Source: Nitrospirales bacterium (lineage in GTDB: Bacteria > Nitrospirota > Nitrospiria > Nitrospirales > UBA8639). From it: a DNA stretch of 5,088 bases. Within the stretch, counting starts at the first letter, position 1. Each line of letters begins with the position of its first letter. The stretch is taken from NCBI GenBank assembly GCA_021604265.1, contig BQIY01000224.1, positions 1 to 5,088 on the forward strand, in the 5' to 3' direction. The notes beneath the pieces were generated by a model, which saw nothing but the letters and a program-made list of their open reading frames with translations, was not told where the DNA came from and searched no databases. Shown piece by piece: positions 1 to 4,694 of this stretch. Position numbers and translations under genes: made by a program.

Positions 1-699
1 TAAATTCTCTTTATATACGCCAGGCAATGCCTTTCCTGCAGCCGGCAATATAGGTTGGTCACCAATGCGATAGAAATCGGCGACTTGCCAGGTAGTCCAT
101 GTTTCTCCACGGTCTCCCGTGTTGGAGCCATCCCAACGAAAACGATCTTCTGTGATGTCGGAGAAAATATACCGTCTATGACTGCGGGATCCGTCCGGGT
201 TTGGGCGAGTTGCTGCTGAATACATCCTAAAACGACCATGGTGTTTGTCGCCCATCAGTTGATCGGTAAATGCAATTCCATCAAACCCCGGATTAGGCCA
301 ATTTTGAACCATTACCCAACGGTTGCGACTCTCGTCATAATACCGAATAGAAAAACCTCGGACTGATGGCTCACCATTCTCCGCGCCAAGGGTCTCAACT
401 AGTTCAACAATTGCTTTTCCATCTAATATCGGGAAGACGCGATGCCGGTTCCAACTTCCCTCCTTAGCATGCGAAAACTCCCCCTCAATGCGGGGCCGCC
501 AATTTGCTTTCCACTCGCCAATCCAAAAATCAAATTCCCTGTGCTGAGCTTTTTCCCATTGTGGAGTGATATCAACGCCAAGTGCATCGTCCCAGCTTTC
601 TGGAACGGCATGCTGTTTTGGGAACGTAGTATTATTTTTATCGATTGAGCCGCACGCAGCAATTAAGAGTACAATGAATGGACTGAAAATACGTAACAT
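1..699 (-). CDS. DUF1579-like lipoprotein, partial at left edge
   Basis: Reading from the ATG at 699 down to base 1 gives 233 open codons with no stop, so the C-terminus lies outside the window. The first 16 residues form a short lipoprotein signal: a basic R3, a hydrophobic core (residues 4-13) and a lipobox I-A-A-C with the lipidated Cys at 16. The next residue is Gly, so outer-membrane sorting would be expected. The motif FDFWIGEW (56-63), then LDGKAIVEL (92-100) and an 'RGFSIRYYDESRNRWVM' stretch, resemble the lipocalin-like DUF1579 group, whose biochemical role is not established. The start is supported by a GAGGAGAGGA Shine-Dalgarno at 704-713 (minus strand) and by the signal peptide beginning there. 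No operon partner is visible; the TIR gene upstream on the same strand is more than 300 bp away. Coding call and lipoprotein nature are firm; the family call is from motif memory only. Confidence 0.85.
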   Translation of the reverse strand, partial: MLRIFSPFIVLLIAACGSIDKNNTTFPKQHAVPESWDDALGVDITPQWEKAQHREFDFWIGEWKANWRPRIEGEFSHAKEGSWNRHRVFPILDGKAIVELVETLGAENGEPSVRGFSIRYYDESRNRWVMVQNWPNPGFDGIAFTDQLMGDKHHGRFRMYSAATRPNPDGSRSHRRYIFSDITEDRFRWDGSNTGDRGETWTTWQVADFYRIGDQPILPAAGKALPGVYKENL

Positions 700-1019
700 C
701 TGGTCCTCTCCTCGATTTCGCAAATGCAAATTTGGGCTAAGGCTATTGCCGAACGAACGCCACTTCTTGTTACCTTCAGTGTAGCGCGTAACTTCCGTTC
801 AGTAAATCAAACCGGGATTATGATCGTGGATGAGATACTCGGGCACATTATCGGTACTTCTGCTTTGGCACAAGAACGACACCCGAGATGCAATGTCTTG
901 CCCCCTATAACTGAGCCACAGATTTTGAAATTTCCTACAAAAATTGTGCGTCAGCGACTCAGCTATAGGGGGCAAGACACGTGGTATTTGTCGTTTCCGC
1001 AAAATCCTCTAAGCGGACG
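700..1019. other. Intergenic region without a credible gene
   Basis: This 320-bp gap lies between the lipoprotein gene and the 3' end of the TIR gene, both on the minus strand. Open frames on both strands (724-1023 plus, 799-1002 minus) look non-coding: they cross the inverted repeat, so the same 'LSYRGQD' peptide appears on both strands, and neither shows a recognisable domain. The right half is dominated by the inverted repeat at 875-995. The left part should contain the lipoprotein promoter, but I could not identify convincing -35 and -10 boxes. Confidence 0.6.
875..995. repeat. Long imperfect inverted repeat (palindromic element)
   Basis: The arms 894-915 and 958-979 are 22 bp each and complementary at 21 of 22 positions; the core TCTTGCCCCCTATA is matched exactly on the other strand. 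The loop is 42 bp and AT-rich. Outside the arms a second matching pair, AACGACA at 875-881 and its complement TGTCGTT at 989-995, extends the symmetry after unequal unmatched stretches of 12 and 9 bases. No T-run follows the stem on either strand, so it does not look like an intrinsic terminator. It may be a dispersed palindromic repeat or small non-autonomous element, or an RNA structure in the 3' region of the TIR transcript. Confidence 0.75.
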
Positions 1020-1748
1020 TTAGCTGTCGACTGTAACTAGCTCGGCAAGCTTCTCCGCGACATCGGACATTGGCATTTCTGAAGTGTCCAAGCCGTTCCG
1101 CGAGGCAAGCATTGGGCTGACTTCACGGAGAGCTTCATACGTTGTTTTATGCACGATCGGAATCAGCTGGTCCCGCGCTAGGAGCACCGAAAGCTCCTTG
1201 TCCGCGACGCCCGCCGCCGGGAGGCTTTTCAACAATGCCGGAGTCACCAGAACTATTCCAATCCTCGATTTCGCTAAGCCGTTGTCGATAGCTCGGAGGA
1301 AAGGTTCGCCGAGACCGATGTCATTTTCGCTGAACCACACAGAAACATCGCGTGCCAAGAGCAGATCACATAACTCTTTAGCGTCGTTCTGTCGGTCGTC
1401 CCACGCATGGCAGAGAAAGATTTGTCGAAGATCAGGCAGCGACGCCCGTTTCTCTACAGTCTCGCGGATCGGGGTGAGCGCTCGTACTTCCGCAGGTGTA
1501 TAAAGTTGAGAAGAACCAGCTCCTGACCAGCGTGGCTTTGTATTGCGGCTGGATCCGCCACTGATACTCCGTGTTCCCCCACTGCTCGACGAGGAGTAGG
1601 ACGAGGAAGTGTAGGACGATGAAGAATATGAAGGCCGCGAATAGCTGTAGCGGCCGTATCCTCCACCGTACCTGCTACGGCATGCTGGGCAGTTTGCGGC
1701 TGCGGCTGCTGAGCGGTGACCGCGTACAGGTGCTGTGCATCTAACCAT
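1020..1748 (-). CDS. TIR-domain protein with N-terminal Cys/His cluster
   Basis: This 242-residue protein has three parts. Residues 1-25 hold C4, H11, C20 and C23 (C-x6-H-x8-C-P-x-C), a likely small zinc-binding knuckle. Residues 26 to about 75 are a Gly/Ser/Tyr-rich linker. From about 107 a TIR domain runs to the C-terminus: strand 'IFLCHAW' (110-116), 'VSVWFSENDIGLGEPF' (135-150) covering the BB-loop region, and 'IGIVLVTPALL' (163-173). E186 in 'DKELSVLL' aligns with the conserved Glu that is catalytic in NAD-cleaving TIR domains. Bacterial TIR proteins are often anti-phage effectors that cleave NAD or make cyclic ADP-ribose signals; that role is inferred here. An in-frame ATG 18 codons upstream (1802) exists, but the start at 1748 is preferred: AAAGGAA lies at 1760-1766, and the Cys cluster begins right after it. 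It is probably cotranscribed with the 48-residue gene 86 bp upstream. No transmembrane segment is visible. Confidence 0.9.
   Translation of the reverse strand: MVRCTAPVRGHRSAAAAANCPACRSRYGGGYGRYSYSRPSYSSSSYTSSSYSSSSSGGTRSISGGSSRNTKPRWSGAGSSQLYTPAEVRALTPIRETVEKRASLPDLRQIFLCHAWDDRQNDAKELCDLLLARDVSVWFSENDIGLGEPFLRAIDNGLAKSRIGIVLVTPALLKSLPAAGVADKELSVLLARDQLIPIVHKTTYEALREVSPMLASRNGLDTSEMPMSDVAEKLAELVTVDS
1581..1631 (-). repeat. Tyr-Ser repeat tract in the TIR protein linker
   Basis: Seventeen codons encode Ser followed by three degenerate units of one Tyr plus four or five Ser/Thr (YSSSS, YTSSS, YSSSSS). Ser is written with mixed TCN and AGY codons, so the repetition is stronger in protein than in DNA, which argues for selection on the peptide rather than recent slippage. 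It forms a flexible, possibly self-associating spacer between the Cys/His cluster and the TIR domain. Confidence 0.8.
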
Positions 1749-1834
1749 TTTAATAATGATTCCTTTGAGTTGCGGAGTTTCGCTCAAACGGGGTTGGAAC
1801 AATGAAAGGCACTGCAGCAGACTGCTGTGCCCAC

Positions 1835-1981
1835 TTATTTGCTCTTTTTATTTGGGCGCTGAGTTAGGGCCGACGCCGCAGCAGTTTTCGCGGCTTTGCT
1901 CGATTTTGGGTTACGAAGAACCTTAGAGGCTGCAGACGCGGCTTTAGCGCTGGTTACCTCTTTGTTTGATTTTCTAGGCAT
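1835..1981 (-). CDS. Small Lys/Ala-rich protein, TIR gene partner
   Basis: This short gene encodes 48 residues beginning MPRKSNKEV and ending with a KK-S-K tail, followed by TAA. About 13 residues are Lys or Arg and only one is acidic; 11 are Ala. Two related Ala-rich blocks (AKAASAASKVL at 12-22, AKTAAASALTQ at 31-41) flank a central N-P-K-S-S-K. A strong AAAAGGAA Shine-Dalgarno at 1988-1995 is 6 nt from the ATG, and a good sigma70-type promoter lies further upstream. It precedes the TIR gene by 86 bp on the same strand, so the two probably share a transcript. The composition resembles small histone-like or nucleic-acid-binding tails. I have a general sense of similar small proteins in proteobacteria but no named family. 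It could bind DNA or RNA, or modulate the TIR protein; function is unknown. Confidence 0.7.
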   Translation of the reverse strand: MPRKSNKEVTSAKAASAASKVLRNPKSSKAAKTAAASALTQRPNKKSK

Positions 1982-2039
1982 ATGTTTTTCCTTTTAGGTT
2001 TTAGGGCTTTGTGGTAAGAGCTATATAAAAAACATGCCC

Positions 2040-2065
2040 TTACGATACTTTGTATAGTACCGTAA
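2040..2065. promoter_or_regulatory. Palindromic operator candidate 1
   Basis: The left half TTACGATACT and the right half AGTACCGTAA are complementary at 9 of 10 positions and are separated by 6 bp (TTGTAT). The size and symmetry suit a dimeric helix-turn-helix regulator such as the XRE protein encoded 50 bp away. Its centre coincides with the -10 of the leftward promoter, so occupancy should block the TIR unit. The assignment to the XRE protein is inference. Confidence 0.55.
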
Positions 2066-2079
2066 AAACTACATTTCAA
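2051..2079 (-). promoter_or_regulatory. Sigma70-type promoter for the small gene/TIR unit
   Basis: On the minus strand a -35 box TTGAAA (2074-2079) and a -10 box TATACA (2051-2056) are separated by exactly 17 bp. Both boxes are close to consensus. Transcription would start near 2044 and give a leader of about 60 nt before the ATG at 1981. The -10 lies at the centre of the palindrome 2040-2065 and the -35 touches the palindrome 2078-2097, so repression by a dimeric regulator is plausible. Confidence 0.6.
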
Positions 2080-2097
2080 TACCCTATTAAGGGTATT
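2078..2097. promoter_or_regulatory. Palindromic operator candidate 2
   Basis: Perfect 8-bp arms AATACCCT and AGGGTATT surround a 4-bp centre (ATTA). It lies 17 bp before the GTG start of the XRE gene and just upstream of its AGGAG ribosome binding site, so binding here would be expected to autoregulate the XRE-ImmA operon. It also overlaps the last two bases of the leftward -35. Its centre is 35 bp from that of operator candidate 1; the half-sites share a TAC core but are not identical. I could not assign a good rightward promoter; TATTAA at 2085-2090 is the best -10 candidate, but it lacks a clear -35. Confidence 0.5.
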
Positions 2098-2114
2098 TTT
2101 AGGAGTTCTACTAA

Positions 2115-2438
2115 GTGTCTGATTCTTTTGGAAAAAAAGTTCGCGATTTAAGGAAAGCCAAGGGATTAAAATTGGAGGAACTCGCCGAAAAATTAGAAAC
2201 GACAAAAAATTACGTATGGCAGCTGGAAAACAAGTCTCCGGCAAGACCATCAGGGCAATTGCTTTTGAAACTTGCTGATATTTTTGAGGTTTCGCCTGAT
2301 TTTCTCATTGATGATAAGGCCAACGAAGAATCCGAGGGGCATCGACGTGACGCGCTTTTTAGAAAATTCAAAGATAAGGACGTTTCGAACGAGGACATAG
2401 AAAAGGCCCTGAAAATTTTAGACATCCTCGATGAGTGA
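2115..2438 (+). CDS. XRE-family helix-turn-helix regulator
   Basis: This 107-residue protein has an N-terminal helix-turn-helix of the XRE/Cro-CI type (about residues 5-66): 'GKKVRDLRKAKGLKLEELAEK' with the first HTH helix at 18-27, a turn, and the recognition helix around 'TTKNYVWQLENK' (29-40), then 'LLKLADIFEVSPDFLID', the usual end of this fold. The C-terminal 40 residues are charged and helical, possibly for dimerisation or peptidase recognition. The start is GTG at 2115, supported by AGGAG at 2101-2105 with 9-nt spacing. The stop codon overlaps the start of the downstream ImmA-type gene by 8 bp, indicating translational coupling. By analogy with ImmR/ImmA-type pairs it is likely a repressor inactivated by its partner. 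Its likely targets are its own promoter and the divergent TIR unit. Confidence 0.92.
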   Translation: MSDSFGKKVRDLRKAKGLKLEELAEKLETTKNYVWQLENKSPARPSGQLLLKLADIFEVSPDFLIDDKANEESEGHRRDALFRKFKDKDVSNEDIEKALKILDILDE

Positions 2439-3216
2439 ATTTGTCAGCATTCCACCTATTAAAGAGGCGAATAGAATTACTCGTTTATGGCGCGATCATG
2501 GGCCAAATACGTATCCTATAGATTTATCTTTGGTCGTTGAACATCTTATCAATCCAACTTTGGACGGCGAAAAACTTCACCTCATTTACAGTGAGTTCGA
2601 TAATTTTGAAGGAATGTTATTAACGGAGAATGAGAAAAAATGGGGTGCATATGTAAACAAGAAAATTCCATACAAGGGACGAAAAAATTTTACTGCAGCT
2701 CATGAGATTTTTCATTTTTTGGCGCATCGAAAGGTTGTCACTGAATTTAGATGCGGCGTGCTGGATTTATCGGATTACAAAGTAAATCAGTTGGAAATTG
2801 AAGCGAATGAGTTTGCGTCCCAACTGCTATTACCGCCAGACAAAATCCGACCGTATGTGAATGGAGATTTCACATATGATATAGTAAAAACTGTCGCAGA
2901 CGATCTCGGCGCATCAGTCTCGGCCGTGGCCTATAAATGGTTGACACTGACGTCAAAACGCATTGCTTTTTTTCAATCGCGCGATGGATTTGTATCTCAA
3001 GGATACGCAAGCACTCCCGCTTATGAGTGCGGTATTTATTTCAAAAATGGGAAGGAAATTCCCGAAAACTCTATTACTTACAAATCCCACAATAACGCAA
3101 ATCAAAAAGAAACGGGTTTTTGTCCTGGTCTGTGGCACGCTAAATTGGGCGGCCATGAAAATGTTCACCAAACTTCTTTTGAAGATTATACCTACACTTT
3201 CCTTCGGTTTTACTAG
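2431..3216 (+). CDS. ImmA/IrrE-family metallopeptidase
   Basis: This 261-residue protein carries the zinc-peptidase motif H91-E-I-F-H95 in 'FTAAHEIFHFLAHRK', followed by 'LEIEANEFASQLLLPPDKI' (121-139), where E122 or E124 should be the third zinc ligand. This order is diagnostic of the ImmA/IrrE (COG2856) peptidases, which cleave or otherwise inactivate partner XRE repressors in response to a signal. The 8-bp overlap with the XRE gene matches the usual pairing. Residues about 165-261 form a C-terminal extension containing 'GIYFKNGKEIPENSITYKSH' and a Cys-Pro-Gly-Leu-Trp segment around C231. Its role is unknown; signal sensing is one possibility. The protein should be cytoplasmic, with no signal peptide or membrane segment visible. 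The start ATG at 2431 has its ribosome binding context inside the XRE gene. Confidence 0.93.
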   Translation: MSEFVSIPPIKEANRITRLWRDHGPNTYPIDLSLVVEHLINPTLDGEKLHLIYSEFDNFEGMLLTENEKKWGAYVNKKIPYKGRKNFTAAHEIFHFLAHRKVVTEFRCGVLDLSDYKVNQLEIEANEFASQLLLPPDKIRPYVNGDFTYDIVKTVADDLGASVSAVAYKWLTLTSKRIAFFQSRDGFVSQGYASTPAYECGIYFKNGKEIPENSITYKSHNNANQKETGFCPGLWHAKLGGHENVHQTSFEDYTYTFLRFY

Positions 3217-3230
3217 AATTGGATTTTGAA

Positions 3231-3431
3231 ATGGCCCGAATTTCAATTGAAGTTCACTATGATACCTTGGATGGTGACCACGGTTCGGTAGATGGCATTA
3301 TCGTTACTTGCTCCAGATGTGGTCATGAAGTTGAGGTTTTTGGAACTGGCGAAGCCTCAATCAAACGCGCCGCGATAATGCTTCGTGAGGAATGCCCAAA
3401 CAGAGAAGAAAATTTCTACGAAGAATTATGA
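3231..3431 (+). CDS. Small Cys-rich (zinc-ribbon-like) hypothetical protein
   Basis: This 66-residue protein starts at the ATG 14 bp after the ImmA-type stop. Residues 1-15 look like a beta strand. A C27-S-R-C30-G-H sequence follows, then 'VEVFGTGEASIKRAAIMLREECP' with C55. C27, C30, H32 and C55 could form a single metal site, as in small zinc ribbons. The acidic C-terminus ends NFYEEL. A TTG at 3219 in the same frame would add four residues. ATG is preferred because GGA at 3221-3223 is a usable, if weak, ribosome binding site and the conserved-looking part begins there. Tight spacing suggests it is the third gene of the XRE-ImmA operon. I have a sense of similar short proteins in proteobacteria but know no function. 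It may be a general accessory protein rather than a dedicated partner. Confidence 0.75.
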   Translation: MARISIEVHYDTLDGDHGSVDGIIVTCSRCGHEVEVFGTGEASIKRAAIMLREECPNREENFYEEL

Positions 3432-3522
3432 AAACGAATTTGTAATATGGAGTAGATATTGACCCATATCTTTTCTTCGAATGCGCACCGTCTAAAAAGC
3501 AAGCGTCAACACAACAGGATTA

Positions 3523-4272
3523 GTGACTAACGTGAATTTTTTGAACCTCTCCGACAGCGAACTAGATCAACATATCTACCGAATCATGAAGCAGGAATAT
3601 GTTCTTGCGATGTTTAGTCAAAATCAAAATGTACTCAGCCAAATGTCGAATTGGAAAGATCAATTCGAAAACTTTCAATTGCGGCTCGGCGGAATTCTCA
3701 ACGGCGAAAATTTTGAGTACGGCTTTAAGAATGATTTTGTTGGACAATGCTGGACACGGGACGGTTATTCTGAAGCGATGTGGGGCATTTATGCCAATAA
3801 TCCCGACGAACGATTCCTTCGGATTCGATCAACACCGCGAAAGCTCTTGCAGGGGTTGGTGGATCAACATTCGTTGATGCCACAAGACACGTGTTTTGTC
3901 GGTGCCGTTGAATACAAACGCGAGTCCGAACTGAAAGCATTTGCACAAAATAAAAACACACTAGAACTCTCGCCTCAGCGATTTGCTCGATCGCTTTTGC
4001 TCAAACGAAGCGCATTTGGGCATGAGAGCGAGGTTCGACTTCTTTATTTTGGTGAAGGAGCTCAATTCGATAAATTTGGGCTTTATCGCTACGACATCGA
4101 TCCTCACAAAATGATAACGCAGATTATGGCTGATCCAAACAGGGATCGGTCCAAGTGGAATTCCGATAAAGCCGATATAAAGGCGAAGACAAAGTTCTGC
4201 GGGGAGATAAAACGATCAAAAATCTACGACCCACCCGATTGGGGACTGCCCAGATTTAATGCCACTATTTGA
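3523..4272 (+). CDS. DUF2971-like protein
   Basis: This 249-residue protein fits the pattern I know for DUF2971: an early 'W44-x-D46-x-F48-E49' segment, then 'QCWTRDGYSEAMWGIYANN' (75-93) with the hallmark S/E-x-M-W-x-x-Y, an 'RIRST' strand (101-105), and 'LLLKRSAFGHESEVRLLYF' (158-176) with the H/Y-E-x-E-x-R signature. DUF2971 members have no settled biochemical function and are often in accessory or defence-rich DNA. No signal peptide or membrane helix is seen. The start is GTG at 3523; a second in-frame GTG lies at 3532. The AGGA at 3516-3519 is 3 nt from the first and 12 nt from the second, so neither spacing is ideal, and a TAA at 3493-3495 closes the frame upstream. The 91-bp gap after the Cys-rich gene suggests either its own promoter or loose readthrough from the XRE operon. 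Confidence 0.85.
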   Translation: MTNVNFLNLSDSELDQHIYRIMKQEYVLAMFSQNQNVLSQMSNWKDQFENFQLRLGGILNGENFEYGFKNDFVGQCWTRDGYSEAMWGIYANNPDERFLRIRSTPRKLLQGLVDQHSLMPQDTCFVGAVEYKRESELKAFAQNKNTLELSPQRFARSLLLKRSAFGHESEVRLLYFGEGAQFDKFGLYRYDIDPHKMITQIMADPNRDRSKWNSDKADIKAKTKFCGEIKRSKIYDPPDWGLPRFNATI

Positions 4273-4371
4273 GCAAGGTAAATGATAGCACCGCAATTCT
4301 TGTCCAAGTTATTCCGCAGATAGCTGGTGCTTCGCATGTCCGCTTTTGCGCGCATAGCCGACTTTTCAGTA

Positions 4372-4388
4372 GCGTCATACTATGACGC
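4372..4388. promoter_or_regulatory. Perfect 17-bp palindrome
   Basis: GCGTCATA and TATGACGC flank a single central C with no mismatch. The length and odd symmetry resemble a binding site for a dimeric repressor or a relaxosome accessory protein. It lies 100 bp after the DUF2971-like stop and about 200 bp before the 35-residue ORF, so it could control the mob genes. No clear -35/-10 pair overlaps it. Confidence 0.5.
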
Positions 4389-4421
4389 ATTCTGGGTATC
4401 TCTTGATGTGTCGGTTTGCTG

Positions 4422-4572
4422 AATAGGTCGGCGGAAATGGCGTTTGGAGACTTTCCCAGGAAAGCGCTATTTCGTCTGCCTACGGAGACAAAATTTTGCC
4501 GATAACGGAGCAGATAAGGCCTGAGCCCCGCGGAAGCTGGGCCTTCACGTAAAGCCCTCAATAGGTCGTCGG
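4422..4572 (+). repeat. 13-bp direct repeats spaced 138 bp apart
   Basis: AATAGGTCGGCGG (4422-4434) and AATAGGTCGTCGG (4560-4572) differ at one base. In addition TCGGTTTG occurs at 4411-4418, just before the first copy, and at 4569-4576, overlapping the end of the second. The two words appear in opposite order, which suggests shuffled binding motifs rather than a simple duplication. They bracket the hairpin at 4516-4545. Confidence 0.4.
4516..4545 (+). other. Hairpin, candidate oriT stem
   Basis: AAGGCC at 4516-4521 pairs with GGCCTT at 4540-4545. The stem can extend inward through two G-T wobbles and two more G-C pairs around one bulged A, leaving a loop of about 9 nt. The following bases (CACGTAAAGCCCTC) contain no T-run, so it is not an intrinsic terminator. 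The arrangement of an inverted repeat followed by a short conserved-looking stretch a few dozen bases before a mobC-like gene is what MOBP-type origins of transfer look like, but the nick site is not identified. Confidence 0.35.
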
Positions 4573-4586
4573 TTTGGTGGGACTGA

Positions 4587-4694
4587 ATGGTGGAGCTCGA
4601 CGAAGCGAGTTCGAACCAACTTTTTGAAACGCTAGCGGATTGGGAGCATCAATTAAAGGCCGCAAATATAGACTTTGAGGAGCTGCAGCCATGA
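4587..4694 (+). CDS. 35-residue acidic ORF coupled to mobC
   Basis: ATG at 4587 opens a 35-codon frame ending in the TGA of an ATGA overlap with the next gene. The peptide (MVELDEASSNQLFETLADWE at its start) has nine acidic residues and one Lys and is predicted helical. GGTGGGA at 4576-4582 is a modest ribosome binding site, and a TGA lies immediately before the ATG, so the frame cannot extend upstream. The exact 4-bp overlap and the good GAGGAG site inside it for the next gene suggest a genuine leader or coupling gene. It could still be a chance frame. I recognise no family. Confidence 0.5.
   Translation: MVELDEASSNQLFETLADWEHQLKAANIDFEELQP

Larger units (their letters stand above)
4273..4586. 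other. Non-coding region upstream of mob genes, candidate oriT/control region
   Basis: No credible gene is present in this 314-bp stretch. A 98-codon minus-strand frame (4265-4561) has no recognisable domain and overlaps the end of the DUF2971-like gene. The region instead holds structured DNA: a perfect 17-bp palindrome (4372-4388), a hairpin (4516-4545) and near-identical 13-bp direct repeats (4422-4434, 4560-4572). MobC-type relaxosome genes commonly lie beside their oriT, so this is the natural place for one. I cannot identify a nic site with confidence. Confidence 0.45.

Noticed and set aside
423..662. 79-codon minus-strand frame
   Set aside because: It overlaps the lipoprotein gene in another frame; the lipoprotein frame has the signal peptide, ribosome binding site and family motifs.
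894..979. Intrinsic terminator for the TIR transcript
   Set aside because: The 42-nt loop is too large and no T-run follows the stem on either strand.
724..1023. 99-codon plus-strand frame, and an overlapping minus-strand frame at 799-1002
   Set aside because: Both run through the inverted repeat and encode the same 'LSYRGQD' peptide because of its symmetry. Neither has a domain, and the plus frame also runs into the TIR stop codon.
1084..1503. 139-codon plus-strand frame
   Set aside because: It lies wholly antisense to the TIR domain, has no recognisable motif and is explained by the composition of the real gene.
1749..1802. 18-codon N-terminal extension of the TIR protein
   Set aside because: The start at 1748 has a clear AAAGGAA site and begins directly before the Cys/His cluster; the extension looks like untranslated leader.
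2115..3216. Classical type II toxin-antitoxin or a complete prophage immunity region
   Set aside because: No toxin fold other than the peptidase is visible, and there are no integrase or phage structural genes in the window; a regulatory switch fits better.
4265..4561. 98-codon minus-strand frame
   Set aside because: It overlaps the 3' end of the DUF2971-like gene, has no ribosome binding site I can support and no domain, and the DNA there is better explained by non-coding structured repeats.
4547..4620. tRNA-like T-loop (GTTCGAACC)
   Set aside because: No matching acceptor stem, D-arm or anticodon arm can be folded, and the segment lies inside the 35-residue ORF.
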